This document shows, one piece after another, positions 34,703 through 46,939 of a DNA stretch of 64,000 bases; within the stretch, counting starts at the first letter, position 1, and each line of letters opens with the position of its first letter. The stretch spans positions 4,357,342-4,421,341 of the forward strand of contig NW_020653900.1 in assembly GCF_003589595.1 (NCBI RefSeq), in the 5' to 3' direction. A model generated the notes under the pieces. The model was not told the DNA's origin and did no database searches. It worked only from the letters and a program-made list of their open reading frames with translations. The DNA is from Hyposmocoma kahamanoa. Its lineage: Eukaryota > Arthropoda > Insecta > Lepidoptera > Cosmopterigidae. The position numbers and the translations under genes were made by a program.

Positions 34703-34905
34703 CAAATTGCCTGGTCTCAAACTAGGGAATTCCCTGTACTATAAGTACCAGAGCAACGGAATTCTGGGATACAATTCCCAGAACGCCCAGACCTGAATCA
34801 ATTTAGAAAAGTTCATTTCCCAAATTGGTCCTACTGGGACTCGAATCCGAGACCTTGGCATCCAGCTCCCACAGAGCAAACCGTTGAGCCACCGAGGTCG
34901 TCATC
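34703..34905 (-). repeat. S1 SINE, full-length reference copy
   Basis: On the minus strand: GACGACCTCGGTGGCTCAAC (A-box region), GGATTCGAGTCCCAG (B box), then a body with TTCTAAATTGATTCAGGTCTG and a GGGAATTCCCTAGTTTG end. About 200 bp. Three S1 copies occur, all on the minus strand. Confidence 0.83.
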
Positions 34906-35111
34906 AAAACTGTATAGCAAAAAATTACGCCAATATGTTGTACATTAGCTATTCTGTGATACTAATATTGCTTATGAATACTCTTCTATAGTATTTATTT
35001 ATAATATCATGATTTACTACCATGATATTCATATATTTTTTTAAGAAAATACTCCTCTACTTTGTTAAGAAAAAATATATTCGATGTGACTGAGAACGAA
35101 CATTTAAAAAG

Positions 35112-35170
35112 ACACTGTTTCGTGTCCAATCAGATCCAAGGAATTTTCCTTTGTATTGTTCGTTCTTTTT
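35112..35170 (+). repeat. Possible S3 SINE scrap
   Basis: CAGATCCAAGGAATTTTCCT followed by TTGTATTGTTCG resembles the S3 body at 59600. Too short to be sure. Confidence 0.3.
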
Positions 35171-35559
35171 TTATGTGCAATGCAGTATATTTAATTTATT
35201 ACTTCAGTATTTTCTTTCATATAAACGTCGTGTTTGATTACAATTAGATATCACATTATTAGTTCACGTTCAACTGATGAATTTAATATCTATAGTTTTA
35301 GAGAAAAGAGCACGTCAAACTTGACACTTACAATTTAAATTCAACTGTACCGCGCTTAAGATAAGACTGTACAATATTAAATAAAATTATATTAATATAA
35401 TATTCGTCATGGACGTATCTAACAATCTCGCTATTCCACAAATCCCGCAATCGACGTACAAATAAAATCCAATAATGGCAATTTGTTTTACTACAAAACA
35501 AATTAAAATAACACGACCGGAAATTGCCTCAAATCTCCGGACAAACCAAAAATGAATGC

Positions 35560-36860
35560 GTATTTCATCCGAAAACTATTCGACTCTAATTTCCCGTATA
35601 ACAAGAGAGATTATCCACAATTAGGCTATTTTACGTAACCCCACAGTGAGCTGAACGATGACAGCGGCGGGACAAAATTTTAATGAGCAAAATGAGGGAG
35701 CGTGCGGATAATAACCCGCCCACTGTATCATGTGAATGTCTCACGGATATAATTAACTGACGGTTCTGATGGAATTTTCATTGCGTGGAAGTTTAGTTTA
35801 GAAGATTTTAATACGAAACATTCTGTTTAAATTGTTTTGATATTTTTTTATAAAACAAAGAACAATTTATGTATTTATGAAACAATTAATTGCGACTTTT
35901 GATATTTTTTGTAACATTTGTGTAACTAAAACCACACTTGCGAGAGCAAACGTAACAATGCGCTCGCTTGACAGCGTTGCAAACGAATAAAACATCGAAC
36001 AAAACACTACACAGATAGACATGTTACACAATATACGTGTGAAGCATTCTGCACGAACGACAGCAACAAAGACAGTAAAAGCGCAACATCATAAAGGCTG
36101 TAGCCATGCTTTTGTTCGCCGAAACGAGTGCAATGTTGTTTCAAAATGCAACCTAAACCTGTATCCCGATTGCATTCCGCTTTCAACCGCTGAATTTTCC
36201 ATGAGTTTGCCGTATTCCCGACTCTCGTACGTTTGGTAGCGTAACTAGTGGGAATTGGTATCGCTTGTTGCGTGCAATATGCATGAGATTTCGTCCATTT
36301 ATTTTTTCCTGCGGCCCCACTGTGCGGCGTAATTGAAAAATGTTGTCTGTGTTGTTCTGTATTGATTTTTAAGTGTAATTTTTATGTTTACAACTTGTTT
36401 TGGTACAAAATTGGTGTACCTGTACGACTACATATTATTTGTGTTTTGTATTGCTGGTGGCGAAAGGCAAAATTAGCGACAATAGAGTAGCGAATTACCA
36501 GCGAATGTGTCATAATTCTAAAAAAAGTATATTTTTCCAAAAATTGCGTCAATAAAATGTTGAGATGCTTACATTTCTTCACAACTTAAATTATATAGCA
36601 CACAATGTGCGAAAACTCAACAGGCGCGGACAAATACGACTATACGAGTGATGGAACGCCTGCCCGTAATCCCAGGTGACGTCTGAGCCCAATTAGACGT
36701 CAAGCATTCGTCTTCTTACACGCCTCGTCCCCCTCGTCGCCGCCCCTCTCTCGAAAGGGAGGAATCCACGAAATATGAGTGAGAATTTGTATCGTTTAAA
36801 CGGGGAGGAACGTGTGCTCCATTTTGAAACGTGACGACTTTTTGACGGTGAAAAATAGCA
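35560..36860. promoter_or_regulatory. Repeat-free, less AT-biased intronic block: enhancer candidate
   Basis: About 1.3 kb with no match to any repeat in the window. Patches of high complexity include GGGAGCGTGCGGATAATAAC near 35697, TTGCGTGCAATATGCATGAG near 36268 (an octamer-like ATATGCAT) and CCCAATTAGACGTCAAGC near 36688 (ATTA core). Location about 3 kb before exon 2 in intron 1 is compatible with a developmental enhancer. Purely inferential; conservation analysis would decide. Confidence 0.3.
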
Positions 36861-37962
36861 TAAACAAGTCATGTCGTTTTTCTTTTCAAATTGCTCTTGG
36901 ATTGGGAAATCTTTTCAATGTTATACCTTGATTATCATGTCTGTATTCTTCATATATGTATAGAAGTTTATGATATGTAATAAAAGTGGACACTAGACTG
37001 GTGGAATGTGAATTCATGCAAAATGCCGTGCTCGTTTACTAAGTCACAAGGAAAGTTATGTTTTGCCACCCTTTGTTTCTCTATTACAAAACAATACACT
37101 TAAAAGGCAATAAAAACACAAAAATACCCGATTCAAAGGGGACGAGTAAACTGTCATAAATAAAGCAGAATCACTTTGAGTGGCCAAACCCAAACCGGTG
37201 TCGAGAAGGGTTGCCCAAAGGGATAATATCATAAACGGATTACCCTCAGAAGCGCTTAAACCCTTCAATGTTAATTTGTTTGTTAATTTTTCTTCATGTT
37301 TATCTTTGATATAATTAAATTTTTCGCTTGAAATTAGAGTGAATGAGTTTTAATAATTTTACGACCTTCTTTTCTTTATTTACGATTTTTGCAAGAGTTT
37401 TTTAGTTTATACCAAAAACTGCGATGTCTAAAGATTTCTCACGGTTAATATCTCGTAATTCTCAAGAGCCTCAGTGTAAAACCAGTCTAGCAAAATTTTA
37501 CTTGAACATGGCTTAAAAACCGATTTAATATTTTTTCTCCATCTGCACTGTAGGCACCACTGTGAATATGACGTGGTTTCTGTTACTACAGCCCAGTGCG
37601 CATGAATCATACGGGTTAACTCAATTACGACCCACGGAATCTTGTTAGGCCACCCTTTTCTGGCAGATACCGTGCGACGTAACCTAAAATATATACGTGA
37701 AATATTTGAGCAAGCCTAATCGGTTTTATTTGCTTGGGCTTTTTATTGTTTGTGAAGACTTAATTCGTAGAGACTGAATGTGAAACAAATCTTTGTTATA
37801 TATCTGTACGGGTGAAGTATTTAAAAAAAAAATATTGTTCACAAAGAAGCGTTGGAAAATTGGAGTTTTGACTCATTGAAAGCTGTAAGTTCTGATTCAG
37901 TTTTCAAAGGTAAAACATTCATTAATGAGCATCGAATGTCAGCCTTATTTATAAACGACAAT

Positions 37963-38145
37963 CAGTAATGTCAGCGTTACTGTGTTCCGGTTTTGAGAGC
38001 TAAGGTGCTGGTTAATTACAGGCACATGAGACTTGTTTACGGCCATAGTAGTCATGCCCTTCAGATCTTTGCAATTGAAAACTCTGATTGGCACTGCATC
38101 TGTTATGTACTGGCGTGTCGCTTACCACAAAAGAAAATACTGGTG
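37963..38145 (+). repeat. R1 repeat, internal part
   Basis: CAGTAATGTCAGCGTTACTG to GGCGTGTCGCTTACCACAA. The first 90 bp and the A-rich end are missing, with small deletions in the centre. Confidence 0.82.
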
Positions 38146-38149
38146 CAAC

Positions 38150-39900
38150 TCTTTGATAGACCGAGAATGACATAAGCTACAACTCAAGATGTTAAATGAG
38201 TTAGTCAAGAAAAGGAAAAAATTTAAGGGAGAAAGATTTTCTTTTGTTGTTGTTGTTTTTAAATTTTATCAATAATTACACAGAGAATGGAAAATAAATC
38301 ATTCCAATCAGTCATTGAACCTTTTAACCAGCCCTCAGGCTGTCTTGGCTTGGTTATTAACACTGCCAAGAAAGCGTTTCATGTTGAAGCCAAAAAGAAT
38401 AAGCGTGAAGCAATATTTGCTGCCAAAAAATAGCCTATTATTTTGAAATGAAAATAGTCACTATTGCACAATGCAAGTTAATAGCAAATTACAAGTAGAG
38501 CTCAACAAAACAAATGAAATTGCTGTTCACAATACGGACGTAAACGTTTCATGTCACAATACAAAATAAAACGCAACCTTGCCTTTAAACTCAAACAAAA
38601 GTCAGTAACAATTTTTAAACCATGCTTAAGTTACGTACAACCGCGCAATTGCCTCACAATTTGCGGTCACGAGAAGCAGCCATTACGTTTGTCGGCCGAC
38701 CAATCGGAGCACGCTATTTAATACGGTTCCATTTTTGAAAACAAAAAATAGCGAAAGGTTACCAATTTGAATTTAGAATAGGGTAACAGGAACAGGGTTG
38801 CACATAGCTCAACTTACTACAATGTCGGGAACAAAGAGATTCTTTATTTATTAAATCACAAATATAATTATCTTTTTGTCGTGTTGCGGTCTAGTACATC
38901 TAAATGAAATCTAAACGTTTTTTTTATGACTATGAAAATGTGCTATTAAGTATTATTATCTTGATTATGATTTCGAATGGATATCATTGATTGGTACTGA
39001 ACATTGTATCCTAGTTAGCAATACGATCTCATCTCATGGGCCATTTAATGCAAATCGATCTATTACAGAAAACACTGGGTATTACCAACTGTCGGCCAAT
39101 CAGAGGAGCTCATATAAACGAGTGTAATTTATTGAGTTTCGAATTTTAAAATGGTAATAGGTCCGCCATCTTTGTAATTTTGAAAAGAGAGACGTGTAAC
39201 TGCTACTTTGGAGCGATTGGTTATTACGGCTTCCTTTTTTTGAAAAGTTGCTTATGAGGAGGCTATTATACATAAGATATTCAAGATATCTTGCGGTCGA
39301 TTCTGTATATGGTCAATCTGTTAAGCTGAGTTTCCACGAATGGTCATCAACATGTAATTTTAGATTTATTATGGACGGAAACTTTGATTGCTGTTTCAGT
39401 GTAATAGCTGGTACTTTGTGGTGATTGTACGAGCAATTTAACGAATGAATTTAATGAGATTTTTATTTATTCATGACTTTTTTGTAATGGCCGAACATTG
39501 TATTATTCAGAACGATAAGTTCGTGATTTCAATTACAAAGATAAGATGTTAATGCTATTACGCTCTTGAAGCTGTAAGTTGTTATTTGTAATTGCGTGAT
39601 TGTTTTGTTGCTAAATTTGAATAGAAACGAACGCGTTTTTAGTGTTATTCATGTAATTACGAACGGAAATACAATTTTTATCACATAATAATCAAGTCAA
39701 TGAAATTATATAACTTAAAAAACTTTTAAATTCAATGGGATTTAATACCTCCTCACATATCATCATCATATAAGTTACAAAAATCATACAAGCTCAAATA
39801 CTAGATTTGTCCGATGCTATTCCATATTACGTGACGTATGGCTCCTTTGAGAAGTAATTTGGGCCTTAATTTTTTAAATTTAATTATATATTACCTCTGT
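38150..39900. other. Intronic, no recognised feature before exon 2
   Basis: Two CCAAT-containing words, TCGGCCGACCAATCGGAGC (38692) and TCGGCCAATCAGAGGAGC (39092), resemble each other over about 20 bp. No gene. Confidence 0.4.
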
Positions 39901-39934
39901 AACAGAAATAAAGCAAGAAATATTATATTTCCAG

Positions 39935-40163
39935 CCTCCTTCCCCATCACAAGGCGAATCGGGCACCCATATCAAAACAGAACGCCACCAAAGCGCAAGA
40001 AACCCCGTACTTCATTCACAAGACTTCAAATTGCCGAGCTGGAAAAAAGATTTCACAAGCAGAAGTACTTAGCTTCAGCAGAACGAGCGAGTCTCGCGAA
40101 AACATTGAAAATGACAGACGCGCAAGTCAAGACATGGTTTCAAAATAGAAGGACTAAATGGAG
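39935..40163 (+). CDS. C15: C15/Tlx homeobox protein, coding exon 2 (pre-homeodomain arm and homeodomain positions 1-56)
   Basis: Preceded by a pyrimidine-rich acceptor ending TTTCCAG. The first two bases, CC, complete the G left by exon 1 to give Ala-185. The block [20 protein letters not shown] is diagnostic of TLX/C15. The homeodomain runs from residue 205; helix 3 contains VKTWFQNRR with Thr at position 47 (a TLX-class hallmark), Gln-50 and Asn-51. The exon stops after Trp-56 with AG, the first two bases of an Arg codon, followed by donor GTGAGT at 40164. In TLX genes the next exon starts with the RQTAEEREAER block; that block is absent from the rest of the window on my reading, so the gene continues past the right edge. 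An apparent upstream extension of this frame to 39838 is intron, since it crosses the acceptor and has no family similarity. Confidence 0.97.
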
Positions 40164-40164
40164 G

Positions 40165-40815
40165 TGAGTTTTTGTCTACATTATCTCTCCATTGATACCG
40201 TTGGACTTGCATTTTGAAATGTTCTTTCGTTGTGACCATAAAGAATTGAATTAATTTGTGCTTTTTTCTGGAGAGAACACATGCTGTCATTTCAAAAACA
40301 TACATTTACATTAAGGTCTTATGTTGGTATGTTCAATCTAAATAAAACATCGTTTGTAAAGCATTCCATAAAACTAGGCGTCAACTACGATTCTTGCATC
40401 TCATGTTCTCATTAAGATAAAGGTATAAAGTGACCAGCATAGTCTAATCCCTGAACACTTAGCACTTACTATGAATGCAGAGGTCTTTCTAAAATATTTA
40501 TGGGTCACCTAGTTATGGCCTCGGACTGTAAAACTTAAGTACTTGAGGTACTAAAGATTATATAGGAATTTGTTTTAATTATTATTGGGTACAGTCGTAA
40601 AGAGTTATAGTGCCATTTTATTTCAGTATATCATGTAGTTCTAGTTTACAGTTAGATTTATTTAAGCGTAAGTGAAGTGGATACCGTGGCTGTATATCAT
40701 GCACTTGGTATAATAAGGCTACGTTTGCAAAAATGACAACTTTTCAGCAGATAGTTACTGATTTTACAATAATATATATAATAAGAGAAGTACGGCAACT
40801 TCCGCCTGTTCGGCG
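40165..40815. other. Start of intron 2, no recognised feature
   Basis: AT-rich sequence without repeat matches. Confidence 0.5.
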
Positions 40816-40822
40816 CATTAAT

Positions 40823-41302
40823 TTGTCCCTATTTACTGACCGAGAGATAGGGAGTTCCGGGGAGACTACGAGCTCCCCGGTAAGACCAGGGTACGGCGGG
40901 CGTCCAAGCCATGTCTTCCGTCAGTGATACGCGTTCAGTTCCCAGACACCTACGCGGCTGGACGGACCAGAGAATATTTAGCTCATACTCTACTAGCTCG
41001 CCAGACTAGTACTGGAGGTGTCGGTCACAGTATCGTACGACAATGTGCGGACGTTCCAACTTAAAGGGCAACTCACGTGTCCCGCGCGTCTTCGCGCCTT
41101 AGGCTCTCGTCTAAACCGCTATAAGACGCGGAGTAGTAGAGCAGACGATCATGTCCATCTATGCAGCTACTACAAGGCTCGGCGAGTCCATACCCAGAGC
41201 CCGGTCCACCAGAGATGCTCGTGAAGGCGTATCACTGGCGGAGGGCTTGGCCCGCCTTACCTTGGTCTTACCGGGGATGCCGTAGTCAGTAGATAGGGAC
41301 AA
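40823..41302 (-). mobile_element. F9 GC-rich element, copy 2, with long inverted arms
   Basis: 480 bp, strikingly GC-rich. The left arm (40823-40930) reads TTGTCCCTATTTACTGAC, later CCCCGGTAAGACCAGGGTA and CAGTGATACGCGTTCA. The right arm (41220-41302) is its complement with small gaps, ending GTCAGTAGATAGGGACAA. The interior matches the complement of 21980-22200. Long arms suggest a fold-back DNA element; no target duplication was found. Confidence 0.75.
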
Positions 41303-41519
41303 TCTTGGTGCTAATATAGTCATTATTAAAATTGTCTGAACGTTAATACTGAAAAACTTTGGTCAAAAACCAACCCCAAGGAAATGACTTTAAGGTGCGC
41401 TTTTGATAATTGTTTTCAGACACCAATGAAAATTGTACCTGAAGTTCATTGGTGTAAGGTTGATTTTTGTTAAGTGCAGAGACTTTTTGTTAGTTATGCT
41501 CATTGTTACGCACAGTGTG

Positions 41520-41713
41520 TTTTTTTTTTGTAACACCAAGTGACGGGGCGAACTAGCCGTAGGGCCTGGTACTAAGCGAAACGTCTGTTCATAACAGTTG
41601 CAGTGCCACGCAGAGCCTTAGGGATACTGTCACTGCGCCCATCACCCAGAGACGTAAGTTGACAAGACTCATGTGCCTGTAATTTCACCAGCACCCTTCA
41701 AAATCGGAACGCA
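41520..41713 (-). repeat. R1 repeat, 3' two-thirds
   Basis: Plus-strand reading runs from TTTTTTTTTGTAACACCAAGTG through TTCACCAGCACCCTTCAAAA to AACGCAGAC, where an F5 LINE tail begins (CAACGTCAAAGTC). Confidence 0.82.
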
Positions 41714-41717
41714 GACA

Positions 41718-41905
41718 ACGTCAAAGTCAAAGAATCATTTATTCCATAGATAAAATAAATTACACTTGACAACGTCACTTTTAAGCTACTGCACGTTCAC
41801 TAAGCTAAGAAGAAGAACGAGCAAGAAACTCTAGGGATCTTGCTCTTTTCAAATAAACTTAAATGATATGGAATACACTTTGAGTCAAATTTGCGCGGAA
41901 TCTAG
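41718..41905 (-). repeat. F5 LINE 3' end
   Basis: Begins GTCAAAGTCAAAGAATC (tail complement), then CATTTATTCCATAGATAAAA, AACGTCACTTTTAAGC and GAGCAAGAAACTCTAGGGAT. The last block is the complement of the GAGCAACCCCTTCTTGCTC region of the copy at 52435. Confidence 0.72.
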
Positions 41906-43134
41906 AGCCATATCGGCTTTCCATACATCTTTATCTAACTGCCACCCGCGATTCACGTTGTCTTCATCCTTGCGTCTCTTGCTTCGCGAGTGTGGTCAAA
42001 CTTATGGGGTCAACCTATAGTAGTTATCAAAATTAATATTCAGTGAATTCGGGCATCAGATCCGAACAGAACTATGATATCCATAAACATTTTTCAATGA
42101 AAACAAACATTATTCTATGTTACAATGTAATGATGTTTTGTACTTAGTACCTACTCGACTATTAACTTATCTTTTATTCATCGCTTAATGTCTCCACTCA
42201 TAAAGCCTGATAAATAATTAAACAAGAGGACGAAACTAAATCGATCAATTAACATAAAACATGTAATGAATTGATTGGTTGATTCCATAAATCGCCACGT
42301 GTTTCGCAAAACCTTTTCAAAGGATTAATATGTATATTGGAATGACAGGTGTTCGCAATATATATATATATATTTTAATTTATTGAATTGTTACATTGAA
42401 ACATTAAATTGTTTACTAAATTGATTAAATACAGGGAGTGTGTATATGCCGCTGTAGTCAACCTCTTATCTTTTCTTTTCTCTATTTCGTATTCTGTTTA
42501 TAAAAACCGCTATGGACATGGACTGGACTATGGACTATGACACGGGGCGAAATTATACTGTATTGAGTATTAAAGGCGATAAAAAAGGAATTACGAACGA
42601 GACTATTAGAAACCCGAAGTGGAAGACTGAGGGCTTGCGGAGTCGAGGTTCGTAATTTCTTGTACCGCCCGTGAAATATACACTTGCACGTAAGTAGTAT
42701 GATTGCATGGACGCTAACTTGACTATAATGCCCCAAATAAAACCCTCGGGCTTTACAGACATGGTGGGTAATAGTATATTAAGTATATTATCTTGTAATT
42801 ATTAAATAATATTTCGCGATACAATACTTGAATATTAAATAATGTTGCACGATAAAAATCAAATACAAAAAATTGTTACGGAATTAGGTAGTGAACTAAC
42901 ACTAGTCCGAGAATGACCGATGTAATTTGTACCTAATAGAAGGTACAGATTATGCAGGTACAGGGTTTTCGACGTTTGTTTACCGGAGGCTTTAAATTCA
43001 GGGACCCGGGGTTTCTACAGCAAAAAGCAAAGAGGATTTTGTCTTTTATATTTTTAGATTGTGTGATAGCTACAAAACACACATTCGCCATCTTTCTGTA
43101 TCGTAATTTGTCATTAACACAGTTACGTTAATTT
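41906..43134. other. Intronic, no recognised feature
   Basis: Holds (TA)n at 42358-42372. The overlapping minus-strand ORFs at 42482-42762 have no family similarity. Confidence 0.5.
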
Positions 43135-43137
43135 AAA

Positions 43138-43315
43138 CGATATTGGAACTATTTTTTCGAATCTATACCAAAAATATTTGTTTTTTTTTTCAAGCAAACC
43201 AAAGTTTTGGACTCTGTGGCATGTTGACCATGGGACCTGTAAAGAACCCGAAACGTTGGTTCGTTTGAAAAAAAATCGCACATGGAACAAAATATTGTCG
43301 TAACTCAAAAATTAT
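43138..43315. mobile_element. F7 fold-back element, decayed right arm
   Basis: Left arm GGAACTATTTTTTCGAATCT, centre GGGACCTGTAAAGAACCCGA, right arm ACGTTGGTTCGTTTGAAAAA; the outer right arm is degraded. Confidence 0.75.
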
Positions 43316-43958
43316 GGAAATGATAAAACACAATTTGAAAATAAAAAAAGTACTGAATGTATCTTATAGCAAATAATAGGATTATTTTTATTTATACATA
43401 TTTATAGTTAGTCATCCACTTATAAACGAGAATATAAATTTATTGGTTCATTCAGTAAGTTTTTGAACTTTCAAATCGTATTTTCTTAATTCCATCATTT
43501 TTGAGTTACGACAGTAGATGGTTTCATGTTTAAACTTAAGACCTCGATTTCAACGATATTGTGCGATATTCTTTTTATAAAACACCTAAATGAATGCACG
43601 TGACATTGATATTTAAATTTTTCACTATTATTTACAATATTATCAAACCAGTTTTACAATAGACCTTTATATTCAACACGATGTTTTTATTATCTTTTAT
43701 AACGATTTATGGCACTGATAACATTTGTACTGCTTTATTTATAGCACCAAAATGGATTAGAAAGTTCAAATTCAAACCAAATTTATTGATTTAGTTGTGA
43801 TACGTGAATCCATAAAGGTATTACAATAATGCGCTATGAATCACTGTTTGTTTGAATTTGTAACCATTCGGAAACCGCTAGTTCCGGATATGAATATACC
43901 ATCTTGAGTAGTTCTATCCAATTTTTGTGGACCCTCACCTCTGTCCGCAATCATCTAC

Positions 43959-43959
<1 letters not shown>

Positions 43960-43993
<34 letters not shown>

Positions 43994-44165
43994 GCTCACA
44001 ATCAACATAGCCCCGCACTAGGGAAACCCTGTGTCGCGGGTGCCATGGACACACACATAGACAACCACAAATTACACCCAAACTCACGAGAGAAAATAAA
44101 TGTAGGCCATACAAGTATTTCTCCCGGCCCGGGAATCGAACCTGGGACCTCTGCGTGTCAATCAT
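43960..44165 (-). repeat. S2 SINE with (AAT)n tail
   Basis: The (AAT)n tract at 43960-43991 is the complement of the 3' tail. The body follows, from AACGCTCACAATCAACATAG to a well-kept B box (GGGAATCGAACCTGGGACC on the plus strand). It is cut in the A-box region, where R1 begins. Confidence 0.85.
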
Positions 44166-44167
44166 CT

Positions 44168-44388
44168 ATTTCTGCCGCCAAGCAGCAATGTGAACATTAC
44201 TGCGTTCCGGTTTCGAAGGGTAATGGTGTTGGTTAAATTACTGGCACATGAGATTACTTAGAACTTACGTCTCAGGGTATCAGGGGTCAGATCTTTGTAG
44301 CTCTGAGCTGCAACTGTTAGGGACAGGCGTGTCGCTTTCCACCAAGCACACGACTTGTTCGTCCAGTCGCTTAGTATTATAAAAAAAA
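44168..44388 (+). repeat. R1 repeat, lacking 5' end
   Basis: Starts at TTTCTGCCGCCAAGCAGCAA, directly abutting the S2 SINE, and ends CGTCCAGTCGCTTAGTATTA plus A-run. The middle has lost CGCAGTGGCAGTGCCC. Confidence 0.85.
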
Positions 44389-44461
44389 GCGTGATTCGGC
44401 AAACATTCCCGACGCGCTACGGAAGAGCGATAACCCCAACAAAGTCCTGAAGATATTATTA

Positions 44462-45765
44462 CGTGGGGTGCACTATAAATTTTCCGGAATGAATAAGAAA
44501 AAAATGCTATAAAATGGTCAGAAATGAATTTATTGTTTCTCAAAATATTATCCGTTAGCGTTAATGCACTTTTTCATTCGAATGAACCAATTTTGAAAAC
44601 ATTTATGCCACTCCTCCGTGACAATGTCTGAAAAATATTTTTCACATTCTTCGACAGCCTCTTCAGGTGATGAAAATCGTTGACCGCGTAACTGGTTCTT
44701 AATTTTTGGAAATAAATAAGAGTCACAAGGTGCCAGGTCGGGACTGTACGCGGGATTGCTCATAAGGTCAACGTTGTTCACCTTCAAAAATTAGTTTGTC
44801 TGTCTGGCCGTGTGAGAACTGGCATTATCGTGGTGCCAGATGATACGGCGTTTACGGGTATTTTTACGAAGTTTGTCAATAACTTCCGACATACAAATGG
44901 TCGTGTACCAATCACTATTCACGGTACAACGATTCTCCAAAGCAACAGTAGCCACGTGTCCAGTTTTATTAAAAAAAGAAGCAATCATCCGCTTAGAGGC
45001 ACTTTGCACGCGCACCACTTTGGTCGGTTTCGACTCAACTCGAAAGACCCATACGCTCGATTGCTGTTTTGTTTTGGGATCGTAACTATAAATCCATATT
45101 TTGTCACCTGTTACTGTATTCCACAACAAATTTGACGCTCCTTCGTTGAATCTAGTAAGCATGGCATTGCACCAACGGACGCGATCCGTTTTTTGAGCGT
45201 CAGTCAAATTGTGTGAGATTCACCGAGAGCACGGCTTTTTCACACCCAAATGTTTGTGTAGTATTGATTGTATTTGACTCATACCTATGCCTAAAGATGC
45301 CCGAATCTCATGGTATGTCACATGCCTGTCTGTTTTGATCATACGGCGCACAGCATCGATGTTTTTATTGTTCACAGCAGTGGACGAGCGACCATCACGA
45401 AATTCGTCACTGAGATTCACACGACCGCGTTTGAATTCAGCAAACCAGCTATAAATGGCCGTCTTGCATGGTGCTTCATTACCAAAAGCAGTTTGAAGCC
45501 GAGCGAAGCTCCGCTTAGCTGTTCAAATACACTCAAAGTCGTAGAAAATCATACTACGAAAATTTTCACGAGTTAAGTCCATGGTGATATATATATGATA
45601 GACACCCAATTTCTAAAATGACGCCACAATGTAAAAACAAGTGACAGTCAGATGAAACAAACTGTATTCTACAGCCAAAGAGTTCCATTTTCAAATGTTC
45701 TAATTACTTTTTAAATATTGTTTATGTAAGTGGCCAGTTCCGGAAGCTTATGGAGCACGCTATGT
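44462..45765 (-). mobile_element. mariner element, copy 2
   Basis: 1304 bp between TA dinucleotides (44460-44461 and 45766-45767). Left end CGTGGGGTGCACTATAAATT, right end TTCCGGAAGCTTATGG...GCTATG; the ends are less well paired than in copy 1. Longer than copy 1 because it keeps the coding segment deleted there. Confidence 0.95.
44530..45582 (-). pseudogene. mariner transposase pseudogene, copy 2: one frame, four nonsense codons
   Basis: 1053 nt from ATG at 45582 to TAA at 44530, which would be 350 codons, the usual mariner length. All readable pieces (45420-45220, 45207-44791, 44787-44548) lie in the same frame, so there are no net frameshifts. In-frame stops occur at about codon 20, after KPCSR (TGA at 45217-45219), after ARQTN (TAA at 44788-44790), and after INANG (TAA at 44548-44550). 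The first catalytic motif reads GDKIW instead of GDE.W; the second HHDNASSH and third YSPDLAPCD are present with 34-residue spacing (DD34D). Copy 1 supports sense codons at the third and fourth of these positions. Confidence 0.94.
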
Positions 45766-45769
45766 ATAC

Positions 45770-46225
45770 GACTGTACGCGTAGAGCATTATTTTGTGATA
45801 AACATATAGAGAACAAAATTAAAGGTCCAAATTGAGGATTTTTTTATTGGACCAGTTTAATCAAGTTATTTGTCGTTGACGTCAAAATAAAAATGCCAGC
45901 TAAGGCAAAGCATAACAAACATACTATCCGAGTATACACGGCTGTCGGACCATCAGCCGGCCAGTTATACAAGACAAATGAGATATTATGTAGTGATATG
46001 AGAGTAGATGTGATGTTTAATTAAACTTGTTTATTAAATAAAAACCGATTTTTAAAACAGATGTACAACCTAAAGATCATCATTATGCGTTATCAGTGGG
46101 CACTAGAATACAAAAATTAGGATTCACAGCAGATTTCGTAAAACAATCTAATTTAAAAAAAATGTTAATGTTCGAAGACAATTTATAAAAAGATTTCTGT
46201 CAATAAATTGTTCAAATTAATTATA
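45770..46225. other. Intronic, no recognised feature
   Basis: AT-rich; nothing supported. Confidence 0.5.
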
Positions 46226-46228
46226 TAT

Positions 46229-46300
46229 CTCATTGACTTACAAATATATCTCTATAGATTAAAATGTAAAATCGCTCTTTAGATACTTTTTAACGGCTTT
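46229..46300 (+). mobile_element. Single hAT-type end
   Basis: CATTGACTTACAAATATATC matches the terminal repeat of the hAT MITEs at 7476 and 27107, then diverges (TCTATAGATTAAAATG). No matching right end was found nearby, so this is a truncated element or another subfamily. Confidence 0.55.
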
Positions 46301-46304
46301 CTCT

Positions 46305-46915
46305 CAAACACGTCAATACACAAATGCAAACAGCCACAGACGCATAAAGCACAGAAACAGAATTCCGAATTCGAAAACTGCAAGACAATACCCTTGTTGG
46401 TGGCATCACAACCGATTACGTTCTAATGGACAAGCGGTGTTTGTGTTCGGCGCCGATAACGCGTGCTCGATACGCGCGGCGCCATGCCACTGCCTTTTAT
46501 TGAATAAAAAAAGAAAACAAAAACCCAAAAAAGGAAATAATCCAAGAGATATTTTTACGTTTGTAGATATGCGTGCGTTATAAGAAGGTCCTATTTGTGT
46601 TTTCTACAGATTGCAATTTCCATTAGGTAACAAACACGTCTGAACGATTTTATTTATTCTTAAATAAACTAATAACTGTCTAAAATATTATTAATAGGTA
46701 ACCTTACATCAATCGATCATTATACTTTTTTTCAGTAATATACCAAATTTAATCTTCCTCCCACTCCAATCTACCTTAAGTATATTTTGACATTTTAAAA
46801 ACAGATAAGATTCATCTACTTCTAAACTTATGACTTCTCGCGGATAGCGTTTGAGCTGCTAACGACAATATTTTTAATGCTTTGCAGACAATTGTCTCAG
46901 TTTAGTTAGTTTTAC
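46305..46915. other. Intronic, GC-rich island at about 46380-46500
   Basis: Contains GTGTTCGGCGCCGATAACGC and CGATACGCGCGGCGCC, unusual for the surroundings. No ORF and no copy elsewhere in the window; possibly regulatory. Confidence 0.35.
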
Positions 46916-46939
46916 TTAGTTTTCGCGACTGTGGAAACA

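Noticed and set aside
39838..39934. Frame upstream of exon 2 with its own ATG
   Set aside because: Ends at a polypyrimidine/CAG acceptor and shows no TLX similarity before the splice site, so it is intron.
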